Shown: one piece after another, positions 55,881 to 64,000 of the stretch
How positions within the stretch are numbered: position 1 is the first letter of the stretch
Layout: the number at the start of each line of letters is the position of its first letter
DNA from: Gloeopeniophorella convolvens
Lineage: Eukaryota > Basidiomycota > Agaricomycetes > Russulales
Reading direction: 5' to 3'
DNA length: 64,000 nt
Assembly: GCA_022496205.1 (NCBI GenBank)
Contig: WTXD01000024.1
Coordinates: 248,001-312,000 of the forward strand
Notes under the pieces: model-generated
Seen by the model: only the letters and a program-made list of their open reading frames with translations
What the model was told of the DNA's origin: nothing
Database searches by the model: none
Program-made: the position numbers and the translations under genes

Positions 55881-56515
55881 ATGCTTACTTCCACCGTTGT
55901 CATTGCTCTCCTCGCCGCTCAGGTTGCTCCATCGTTCGCTGCCCCTCACAGCTATGTTGCCCGTGGCTCAGCTGCGGGAGAGGTGGCAGAGGATGCTGCA
56001 AAGGCCGCTGCATCGAGCGGCATTGGCAAGACGATCGCAGGCAGCCTCGCTGGTGCACTGACCAGCCTCGGCGTGGGAACCGCGATCACGGACCTGTTCC
56101 CCAGCAAGAGCTCGTAAGTGGGACTCTGTACGTGGGCCTGTGGGCTGCGCTGATTCCTTCTCCTGCAGACGACGTGATCTTGAATTCGTGGAGCGTGCTG
56201 GCATCGCCGGCCTTTTCGACGACGAGATCGCGAGCGCTCTGAAGACCGGTGTCATTGGCGGTGCTGTAGGAGGTGGTGCCACTGCGTTGATCAAGGGTGT
56301 CCAGGGTCTTATTGACAACAAGAAGAGGTGCGTTTACCTATGGCCTCCGACGTGCTCCAGGCTGACGTTCCGATGCAGCTCTCGTAGCGTTCAGCTTTCG
56401 TGAGTCACCGCATTATCTGCGATGCTAGTGACTGTTTCTGACCGCTCGGCATAGGGACGACGACCTGCAACTTTTGAGCCTCTTGACCCGCCGGGCGCTC
56501 GCAGACCTCGATTAG
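55881..56515 (+). CDS. Secreted modular precursor B with dibasic processing sites
   Basis: Four exons (55881-56113, 56169-56327, 56379-56399, 56455-56515) give 157 residues, all introns phase 2. The signal peptide (MLTSTVVIALLAAQVAPSFA) leads into one module containing GIGKTIAGSLAGALTSLGV, a dibasic pair RR at 79-80 exactly at the splice junction, a second Gly-rich module (GVIGGAVGGGATALIKGV), and a C-terminal block DDDLQLLSLLTRRALADLD with RR at 150-151. Compared with gene A it lacks the two internal exons and the intron that interrupts the signal-peptide region. The 21-nt exon 3 is kept. Function is unknown; see gene A. Confidence 0.78.
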
Positions 56516-57449
56516 GGCGGATGTTAATGTTTGCACGATCGAGTTACAATGAGAAGAAAGTGTGCTATCATTATTTCCATAACATCAACCAAGCCACCAG
56601 GCAGGTCGATCTCACGGGTTGGAAAACGCGCGACTGAGCACTGGTTGGAAGGCGTGGAGTCGTGATCGTCGTCGCAGAATAAGTCTGGAAATGGTTGTTC
56701 GAGAGGCATTGATGCCTTGCGTCTGGAATAAGCGCGTGTCCTGGCAAACCCCTGGCTTTCGACGCGAAGACCTGAACAGGTCTGCGTGATACGCCGCCGT
56801 CACGCTGAGACCGCCACAACAAGTGAATAGGGTAAGTGTCGAGCAGTCGTTGTCATTCCGCATCATCTGAGTAGCATAAACACAACAAAGTCGCCGATAA
56901 CTATGGAGATGATTACGAGCAGTACACCCCAAACTGCGTGGCACACAGTCTGTTCATGGCAAGTTTATGGACTCAAAAAAAAACCTCTTCGTGAAACGTT
57001 CGCTCCGGCTCGTTGATGACAGGCTCTGAGAACCTCCCCGAGCAGCTCGTGCTTGTACACACAGGCCGCGAGCCCTGATTGATGCGCGCTTCGACAAATT
57101 TGAGGACCTCGCGCTTCAAGCTTCAATATTTCAATGCGGGAGTCCAAGAAGTTGCGGCCTAGCCTCTCCGAAAACGCCGAAGGTTCTATAAGGCGATCAC
57201 GTGCACGTCCCGATGGCGCCGACGGTCGCGACCGTTCTTGATCTCGATCGACAGCACTAGCCGGGCACGTCTGCGCACCTTCGAAGCGTCACCGAAGGCC
57301 TGCAAACCCTTGACAGCCCCCGACGTAAGCCACCAGCATACTGCACTTCCTGGGTTCCCTGTGTGCTGCTCCGCGGGTCGCTAAGATTACAAGATGTCTC
57401 AACTACAGTACAAGTGTCGCGGATACATAATACAATAATACCCACAAGT
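56516..57449. other. 3' flank of precursor B
   Basis: Matches the flank of gene A up to about 57165. No gene is seen. The rest separates the duplication from the convergent small-family gene. Confidence 0.45.
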
Positions 57450-58020
57450 TCAGAAGACCCGACCACGGTTGAAGAAGCTGGAAATAGACTCTGCTATGGA
57501 GAGGCTGGGACGGATGTCGATTCCTATTGTCTCATGTTCAGCCAACCTGTCCACTTCTGCGGCCCACGCCTCCCTCGAGATATAGGATCGGAAGTTGATG
57601 TACTCCCCCCGAGAGTACCCAGGGCGTAGGACGTAGAACTGGACACGGGATGATGCAACACCTTGCAGCATCTCGGGATATAATGAGAGCACATGTTTCT
57701 GGGCTCTCTGAGTCGCGATGCGCAGGCCCCAGTCAGGATACGATCCCCGCCCCAGATCCAAGACGACGAACCCTGTAGCTTCGAATTTTTGGGGCACGGA
57801 TCAACTTGCCATTGAGGTCGAAGTAGATCCTCTCCGAGATGTGCCCTGTGTGCTGAACCCCCCGTCCGTGACTCCAGCCCCCCGTAGAACTAACTATTGA
57901 GTGGGTCGCCGGATATGACCACGCGGTGGTGACTTGAGGGCTGTATGCGTCCCCGTAGCTGTACGCGCTGTAGGGGCTATAGACGCTTTGTGGACTATAT
58001 CGTGGGTCGTATAGAGACAT
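57450..58020 (-). CDS. Two-exon family protein, copy 6, diverged (function unknown)
   Basis: Exons 58020-57772 and 57707-57450 flank a 64-nt phase-0 intron and give 168 residues. Exon 1 starts MSLYDPRYSPQSVYSPYSAY, Tyr/Ser/Pro-rich, and closes with RIYFDLNGKLIRAPKIRSYR, the position where other copies have LTYRF...WVP...YE. Exon 2 runs RAQKHVLSLYPEM, a strand segment, the invariant W (SREAWAAEVDRL), TIGIDIRP and a tail SISSFFNRGRVF like the SSIKSFFG tail of copy 5. Sequence identity to the others is low, so membership rests on gene structure, spacing and the conserved W and tail. It lies in opposite orientation, about 36 kb from copy 5. Confidence 0.7.
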
Positions 58021-58369
58021 GAAGGGAAAAAGCAGGTCCAGCGACTGCCGTATGACCTGTCTTTTATAGGCGCGTTGAGGCCTGCAGGGCACCTGGCCAT
58101 CACTGCGCGGAACCACTTACAGCAAGTGATCGTATCTAGCGCCCGCCAATTTGACACTCGTGTCTCCAGCGTGGCAACACGGCCTTTGGTGATGGGTCAA
58201 GAGGTGGCTTTACGCATTACCACCCTGGGAATAAGACGTGATGATAATGGCCTTCTATGACAACATATGGCAATGGAGGGCATCTCGAGAAAGCTCGAGA
58301 ATAGGACGTCCGCATCAGGGTGAAGGTGACACGGGTGCTCACGTGGCCGAGGTCCGCCCGGTGCCGGTC
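58021..58369. other. Promoter side of copy 6
   Basis: Short intergenic region between the minus-strand small gene and the MITE-like element. No gene is seen. Confidence 0.4.
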
Positions 58370-58502
58370 ACTGCCCGCACGCCAGAATACCTACCGGGAA
58401 AAAACCGTGAAAATCGTTGGCGCGGCTGACTCATCCGGTTACAATACATACTTGGGAAGGATCCTATGAGAAAAGTTTAAATCTGGTGCAAAAAAGCCGT
58501 CA

Positions 58503-58513
58503 AGATTTCAAAT
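58503..58513. repeat. Target-site duplication of truncated LINE, 3' side
   Basis: AGATTTCAAAT, repeated exactly at 58821-58831 on the other side of the LINE fragment. Confidence 0.88.
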
Positions 58514-58820
58514 TTTTTTTTTTTTTGATCAGCATTTATATTCCGCAACAGCGAGTCCATCGCAAGACGCGGTCGCACTACATACATAGTACAGTTTCAC
58601 AGGGTCGGAGTCAGAGTATGAGTAATCGGGCCGGGCGCAAATAGAAGTAGTAATTAGTAATCAAAGTCTGATCCGCCGCTAGGGCGTTAGAGTTCCGAGC
58701 CGCTTTCACAGCGACAAAACGGTGGCCACATATAGGCCGCAACCGTGCGTGGGACCTTCAGGGGGGTTCCGGGGGCTGAGGGGGCGTGCGGGGTACCATC
58801 AGGCATCGAGTGGCCTCGAG
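58514..58820 (-). mobile_element. 5'-truncated copy of the LINE (3' UTR and ORF2 end)
   Basis: About 307 bp, starting (plus strand) with the poly(A) tail as T13, and matching 3290-3594 of the full element with few differences. It keeps the 3' UTR and the last codons of ORF2. The 11-bp target duplication on both sides shows an independent, dead-on-arrival insertion. Confidence 0.93.
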
Positions 58821-58831
58821 AGATTTCAAAT
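58821..58831. repeat. Target-site duplication of truncated LINE, 5' side
   Basis: Second copy of AGATTTCAAAT, directly abutting the truncation point. Confidence 0.88.
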
Positions 58832-58975
58832 CCATAGCTAAAAACAGGTCACGTTGTGAACATTTTTAGACTCCAGGACGGCTCCCTGCCCAGCAGATTC
58901 CCGTATACGTATGAAGCAGCCATTCCGGAAATTCTCACGGTTTTTTCCCGGTAGGTATTCTGGCGCGCGGGCAGT

Positions 58976-59934
58976 GGGTGCTGGCCCGGGTGCATGAGCT
59001 ACGAGTCCGACTCGGCGATGTCTCAGTTCTCTCCAACGACCCCACCAAGACTCCACCGTTTTCAGCAAATCTACAGTCAGGGCAAAATTACGGTATACGT
59101 CACGTTGATGCCTCGGGCCTTCAATCTGTCAACATCCAATTGTGTACGCATAGCACTGAGAAAAACAAGGCGGGTACTGTCTCGGCACAACGCTTCCTCG
59201 TCCAAGGTGTTGGCTGTCCGCTAGATACCAGAGACAGACGACGGCCCAGGAACGGAGGTCCTTGGTCCACGGCTTCGGTCTTGGAGCTGTGCATGCGTGC
59301 AATGGTGCGCGAAGAATTTAGAATATAGACCGGCGGTGCTTGTCGCATAAGGGGAAGCTCATAATGAACAGAGATCGGCTGTGTCGGCGGATGACTTCGA
59401 TGTGAGTCGTACGCATTGCATTTGGTTATACAGTTGCTGCAACTAGATTATGGAGAACCGTTGAGGAACCGCTTTGTGAATTCAGGTTGGGGGCGGCTCC
59501 GAACACAACGGCCTCGGCCATTGAGAACAAGGGTTAACTTACTTAGTAAGACAGAGCCCGACGAGCAACGGGGTGTCAAGACCAAGCCAAGACATATGCA
59601 GTAAAAAGAAATGCCAGAGCCAACAACAATGTTTCGTAAATCCAATGAGGCTTCAGCTTGAGCGGCCAAGCCCGTTCATATTCTGAGTTGATGACTGGCG
59701 CTTCCTGGCGCTTCGGTGTCATATGTGGATGGCTCATCAGAGACCCATGCGACGGAACCACAGTCGATCCCTGTCAAACTCTGAGTGATCCTGCCCGACC
59801 CCTCGGGCATGTACCGGGCTCGTCTGGATATTTTGAGTCAAAGAGTCCACCCCAGGCTACAATACGCCGACCCTTCCCACTCTTCACTAAACCCAGCTTC
59901 ATTTTCCCCGTCGCGCAGCACAACGTCCTCCGCT
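58976..59934. other. Intergenic, no gene recognised
   Basis: Short frames only. The last part is presumably the promoter of the first thioesterase-like gene; TTTTGAGTCAAAG near 59832 is a possible element. Confidence 0.35.
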
Positions 59935-61082
59935 ATGGCGCCCTTCAACCAGGCAAGTGGAGCCAAATACCTCTCCACAAGCGACGATGGGACCAAGATC
60001 TTTGGTGCAACAGCAGACCCCGTTTGGACTGTTGGGAAGTGAGTGTCCATGACCGCACATCGCCGCAAGCCCAGCTGACCGACGTCCTTTGGCATTGGAA
60101 GGGTACCCCACGGAGGTGAGTCTGGGGCGGCGAGTCGTTCCGTGAGCGTCTTTTAAAAGGCGCCCAGGATATATTCTCGGGATCATGATAGAAGCAGCTG
60201 CACAATATCAGGCTAAAAGCGCGCATAAGGATCCTTTACACGCAACGGTACACTACCTTCGTGCGATATCTACCACAGCACCATTTGAAGTCTCTGTCAA
60301 GACTATCCGACGTGGGCAAGGGTTTACCAATCTTACCGCTGAGGCCTTCCAGAAGGTACGTGTCGCGAAGCTATGCTTGGTTTGACACTGATTGTTTGCA
60401 GGGCGTATTGAAAATCACCTCTCATCTTGTGTTTGGAGTGCTGGAAGGAGGAGCAGCACCGGGTGCTACGCCGCTTGTGCTCCGCCGCCCGGATCCTCGT
60501 GCGCGCCAGACGCCGTTCCAGACACCACCTTCGCAGACAGAGCCTCTCAAGTTCCAGGACATCGCCAGCTTTTCAAATGAGATCATTTGGTCACGGGACA
60601 ACACCATCCAGGGTCACCATGAAGAGCTTGTACGCGCGGATGAAGGACCAGGTGGCGCTGAGGATGGGCGGTACTATGAGCTCTATCCCGGCCAAGCCGT
60701 CACGCCCGCCTTTCTCTCGTTCGTCTGCGACTCGTTCCCCGGGTTGCTTCCCTACCCCGCGGGCCTGAAGAAAGTCAGCTGGTTCCCGACAGTGTCGATG
60801 TCTTTGGAGTTCAAGACGCCCATCCCGCGTGGCACTCGCACGGTCGGTGTGTTTGGAGCGAGCCGCTTCATCGAGGAACCGCTCGGTCGCCATGACTTTT
60901 ATGCTGAGGTGTGGACCGTCCCGGACAATATTACCGACAAGGGTTCAAAGCTTCCGGAGAACTGGAGGGATGAACAACGCTGCTTGTTGGTTGCGACCCA
61001 GTTTGCCATGGTAATGCAGTTCCCAGATAGTCCCTCGAATGGAAAGCAGTCGAGCCAAGGAGCCAAGGAGTCCAAATTATGA
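59935..61082 (+). CDS. Thioesterase-like superfamily protein (double hotdog), copy 1
   Basis: Exons 59935-60038, 60102-60115 (14 nt), 60168-60355 and 60402-61082 give 328 residues. The N-terminal hotdog fold has the glycine turn VPHGGYILGIMIEAAAQY, then HATVHYLRAISTTAPFEVSV and RRGQGFTNLTAEAFQKG. The C-terminal half has the second fold (KITSHLVFGVL, SWFPTVSMSLEFKTPIPRGT, GRHDFYAEVWT, EQRCLLVATQFAMVM). Members hydrolyse acyl thioesters, typically acyl-CoA; the substrate is not readable here. No targeting signal is obvious. A 14-nt microexon encodes the turn before the long helix. A tandem paralog with identical protein length follows 715 bp downstream. Confidence 0.87.
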
Positions 61083-61797
61083 GCTACTCACTTTCGGATA
61101 CCATCCACACAATCGGCAGCGAGGCGGCTTTTACTCCGAGAAGTAATGTCTCCCGCTTCCTATCCCTAGAGAACGAGGCTTAGACCGGTATGTGGCCACG
61201 AATCTTCGCTCGGTCTACGAGCTTACCTTGTAGATATGCCTATAGATCATATCATCGAATACTGTAGATACGCTTGAACCCGTTGGTTTCGGAGAGTGGG
61301 AAGCCCAAGCAGAGAATCCGCATTGAACAACATAAGTGCTGCCAGTCGCAACCTTTGAGTTACATACACCTTTGGTACGACGCCGCAAGAAGTTGTTTTT
61401 CTACTTCGGGTCCGAAAGTCCCGCTGCCGGCATTTGCCACTATGACGTAAGGACGAAGGCAGCAGTGGACGCGCGTGATTCCAACCAGCTCGTCGCCATC
61501 GCCTTCTTGAGTCTTGACTCGAGTCCCAATGACCTTGGTATCGGTCAAGTCAGCTTCGAGCAATGCCCGAGCGAAGCGGAGCTACTTCCAGCAGTGGTAC
61601 ATTAAATGTGCCGACTTGCGCCTCGTCCCTCTGGTAGAACACTCAAGCGACATGACGAACCCCACCGGTTTTGGGCGTTCAGACTCAAGGAGCTAGGGTG
61701 ACGGGCGACCCCAAAGCTGTTGAGCGGCCACTCCCCAGCTTGCGTTGGGACGTCCCTGGGCTATACCACCTTCACCCATCGCCAAGTGTCCTCCGTC
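61083..61797. other. Spacer between the two thioesterase-like genes
   Basis: No gene recognised. A frame at 61336-61605 is open but has no known motif. Confidence 0.4.
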
Positions 61798-62956
61798 ATG
61801 GCGCCCTACAGCAAGGCCTCCGAGGTCCAGCAGGTGTCTACTTCAGACGGCGGTGTCAGGGTGTACCGTGGACGAGCGGACCCATACTGGGCACACGCGT
61901 ACGTCCCTGCCTGTGCTTCTCGAGCGGATGAATAAGGCTGACGTCTTCCTTCTTCTCATGCAGGCTGCTCAGCGGAGGTGTGTTCTCTGCGTCATTGCCT
62001 GCGCCTCTTGACGGTTGACGACATTCGTTGGCAGGTTATCTAGTAGGGATCATCATAAGAGCCTGCGCCGATTACCAGTCGTCTGCTGTGCACAAGGACC
62101 CTATCCACATTTCCGCGCATTTCTTCAGCGCGGCGACGTCCAACCCTCCCGACCTCGAGGTCCACGTCAAGCTCATCCGCGCGGGAAAGGGCTTTTCCAA
62201 TCTTTCGGCAGAGTTAATCCAACAGGTGCGTTGATCCAGTCTCACCCGCCGGATTACATCTCACAAAGGCTCAAGGGCACGCTGCGAGTAACCGCGCACC
62301 TAGTCTTCGGCGTGCTGGACCCGGGCCCGAACCCCCCAGCGGACCCAGCCTACGCACCGCTCTACCCTCCCGAGCCCCAAGCCCGCACGACACCCTTCCG
62401 CCAGCCGCCCTCGCGCTGCACCGCGATCCCGCTCCCCTCGCTCCTAAAGTTCGGGCCCTACGTGCTCTGGGCGAAGGACCCGACCGTCGAGGCGCGGCAC
62501 GCGCGGCTGAACGCCGCGGGCGACGGCGACGGCGGATTCGAGGACGGGCGCTGGTTCACGCTGCGCGATGCGGACGACGTGGTCACGACCGCGCTGCTGC
62601 CGTTCCTCGCGGACCTGCACCCGGGGCTGTTGCACGATGCGCGCGGGTTCGCGCCCGGCGTGTTCCCGACCGTCGCGATGACGGTCGAGTTCAAGGCGCC
62701 CATCCCGCGTGGCGAGGCGAAGACGATTGGCGCGTACGGGTCGAGCCGGTTCGTTAACCACCCGCAGGGGCGGCATGGGCTTGACATTGAGGTGTGGACT
62801 GCGCCCGACGATATTGGGGGCACGCCGACGCGGGATGAAAATTGGCGAGAGAAGCAGCGGTGCTTGCTTGTTGCACATCACATGACGCTTGCAGTGCCTT
62901 TGAAGCCGAGAGGCAAGACGAGCGGGCGAAACAAGACCCCCAAAAACAAGTTGTAG
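61798..62956 (+). CDS. Thioesterase-like superfamily protein (double hotdog), copy 2
   Basis: Exons 61798-61898, 61964-61977 (14 nt), 62035-62225 and 62276-62956 give 328 residues, the same as copy 1; the last exon is 681 nt in both. Landmarks: LLSGGYLVGIIIRACADY (copy 1 has VPHGGY), KDPIHISAHFFSAAT, LIRAGKGFSNLSAELIQQG, LRVTAHLVFGVLDPG, VFPTVAMTVEFKAPIPRG, GRHGLDIEVWTAPDD and EKQRCLLVAHHMTLA. The last exon is markedly more GC-rich than copy 1. The PH to LS change just before the Gly-Gly turn may alter the active-site edge. Likely cytosolic or peroxisomal acyl-thioester hydrolase; substrate unknown. Confidence 0.86.
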
Positions 62957-63239
62957 TCATGAACAGTAGGATTGTATTCAACCTCGATTCTGTTGTCGGT
63001 TCCGCACGACGAGGATGAAGAGGTACTTGTGGGCGTGTGTGTATAGCAGCTGGAATTGTACATACTTACAATAAATACAATCTCGATTTGACATATACTA
63101 CAGTCCATGAAGCCTCGTAGAGATACCCCCACCGGAACCCAATATTCAAGAATGATCGTTAATCTGTAGTGCTGACAGCATGCGCCAGTGAAGCTGGTCA
63201 CGGAGAATGGTGGCACGACGGCGACACTTCAGCTTCATC
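62957..63239. other. Convergent intergenic region
   Basis: Lies between the 3' ends of the thioesterase-like gene and the FAD oxidase. It contains AATAAA-like sequence near 63070. The oxidase terminal exon may extend into it. Confidence 0.4.
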
Positions 63240-64000
63240 TTCTGTCCTCTCTGCAGGCTGTCAAAGATAACACGAGAAGCGAGGCGAATTCGCATCCCAT
63301 CCAACTGGCAGAAAACGTCAGATCAGATGGCCAGTTCCATTCAGACGTAAGATGGGCCCTTACCGCAATGCCAACAATCGAGGAGATGGTCCGGGTCGCT
63401 GCCATCAATCGATGTAAGGACTCGCAAATGCCAGATTGAAAAGCTCCTTACTATTTGTGCTTGATCTCGAGCAGCTTCGGGTAGTGTTCTCCCCAAAAGG
63501 CGACTGAAACATCAAGGTTGTGTGGGCTTCATGGCACAGCGCTAGAAAACAGAGAACAAACCCTCGTGATTTGGCTCGTAAACATCTGCTTCATTCTGGC
63601 ATACGCAAATGGTGTCAGCCTGCGCTCCGGTCTATGCGGAGCGACGTACGGAGTATGTTGCATCTGGCGTAATATCCCGCAAAGGCTGGATCGCATTGCT
63701 GGCCTTGCGGTATTCCGCGCGCTTCTCCTCGATCGTCGCATTCCAACCCCACGTCTGCACCAACGTGATGTGGTACACCGAATCGCGCCACGCAGGCGTG
63801 ACGCTCGTGCTCCCGTCGCCAGGGAACGACGTCGGCGGGCTCACGAGGAAGCGCAGCCCGGGCGCGCGCGCATGCGCCGTGAGCAGCGCGCCGAGCAGCT
63901 CCTCGCGCGCCGTCGCGTTCGCGAAGTTCGCGTGCGGCACGAGGCGCGACGCGAGCGCGAGGTTCATGCCGATGTCCGCCGAGTTGGTGTCCGCAAACGT
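63240..64000 (-). CDS. FAD-linked oxidase, berberine-bridge type, 3' part
   Basis: Partial gene running off the right edge. Minus-strand exons read FADTNSADIGMNLALASRLV, LRFLVSPPTSFPGDGSTSV, YHITLVQTWGWNATIEEK, AIQPLRDITPDATYSN, then after introns EADVYEPNHEVAFWGEHYPK, LLEIKHKYDPDHLLDCWHCV. The last stretch is the signature C-terminus of the BBE/FAD-oxidase family, which uses bicovalently bound FAD to oxidise sugars, alcohols or secondary metabolites, usually secreted. The FAD-binding N-terminal domain with its His/Cys attachment sites lies outside the window. The final exon after CWHC was not resolved, so the left end is approximate. Confidence 0.8.

Larger units (their letters stand above)
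53948..57165. repeat. Tandem segmental duplication, unit 2
   Basis: Second unit of the direct tandem repeat. It carries a dead 5' fragment of the Bbc1-type gene, a diverged promoter region, precursor gene B and the matching 3' flank. It is about 300 bp shorter than unit 1, mainly because gene B lacks two internal exons. Confidence 0.8.
58370..58975. mobile_element. Palindromic MITE-like element interrupted by a LINE fragment
   Basis: 58370-58414 and 58931-58975 are inverted copies matching at 43 of 45 positions (core GCCAGAATACCTACCGGGAA, then AAAACCGTGA). Weaker similarity extends outward. Removing the LINE fragment and one target duplication leaves a palindrome of about 290 bp without coding capacity, as expected of a non-autonomous DNA transposon. 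Exact termini and target duplication were not resolved. Confidence 0.7.

Noticed and set aside
1..64000. CRISPR arrays, bacterial operons, tRNA or rRNA genes
   Set aside because: No regularly spaced direct repeats, no ribosome binding sites with polycistronic order, and no cloverleaf or rRNA-like segment was seen. The window is eukaryotic with spliced genes.

Overview
The window reads as nuclear DNA of a wood-decay type basidiomycete (Agaricomycetes, probably Polyporales-like). The reasons are intron-dense genes with 45-70 nt GT-AG introns, a class II haem peroxidase, a DUF6534 seven-helix membrane protein, a fungal Zn2Cys6 regulator, a WSC-domain secreted protein and a Tad1/I-like LINE. I rebuilt most genes by splicing exons by eye. 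Single-exon reading frames explain very little here; only the LINE is uninterrupted.

Layout. 1-14 kb holds four copies (1378, 2404, 11769, 12750) of a small two-exon protein family that I do not recognise. A complete 7.36 kb LINE (3290-10648, minus strand, 14-bp target-site duplication) sits between copies 2 and 3. 14.8-17.1 kb holds a DUF6534 gene with about 16 introns. A fifth family copy (20367-21176) has an Arg/Ser-rich N-terminus. ORC6 (21469-22943, minus), a double-WSC secreted protein (26627-28271, minus), TANGO2/NRDE (29137-30362) and a Zn2Cys6 transcription factor (30838-32362, minus) follow. After a GC-rich gap come a base-exchange-type phosphatidylserine synthase (36836-38999) and a secreted generic class II peroxidase (39437-41244).

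45.6-50.4 kb (minus) is a 1495-residue Bbc1/actin-patch protein. Its 5' end forms one edge of a direct tandem duplication (about 50.35-53.88 and 53.95-57.17 kb). Each unit carries a modular secreted precursor with dibasic (Kex2-type) sites. The sixth family copy (57450-58020, minus) follows. Next is a palindromic MITE-like element interrupted by a 5'-truncated copy of the same LINE. Last come two tandem thioesterase-like genes with identical architecture, each with a 14-nt microexon, and the 3' part of a berberine-bridge-type FAD oxidase running off the right edge.

Most plausible candidates for something undescribed: (1) the six-member two-exon family, with a fixed phase-0 intron and a short basic/aromatic C-terminal tail; (2) the Kex2-type precursor pair, built from symmetric phase-2 exons and amplified with promoter and flanks. 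Housekeeping genes (ORC6, PSS, TANGO2, BBC1) are interspersed with lineage-specific and wood-decay genes, so this is not one pathway cluster. Two single-base frame breaks in homopolymers of conserved genes (ORC6, PSS) suggest consensus errors or recent damage. No tRNA, rRNA or CRISPR was seen.
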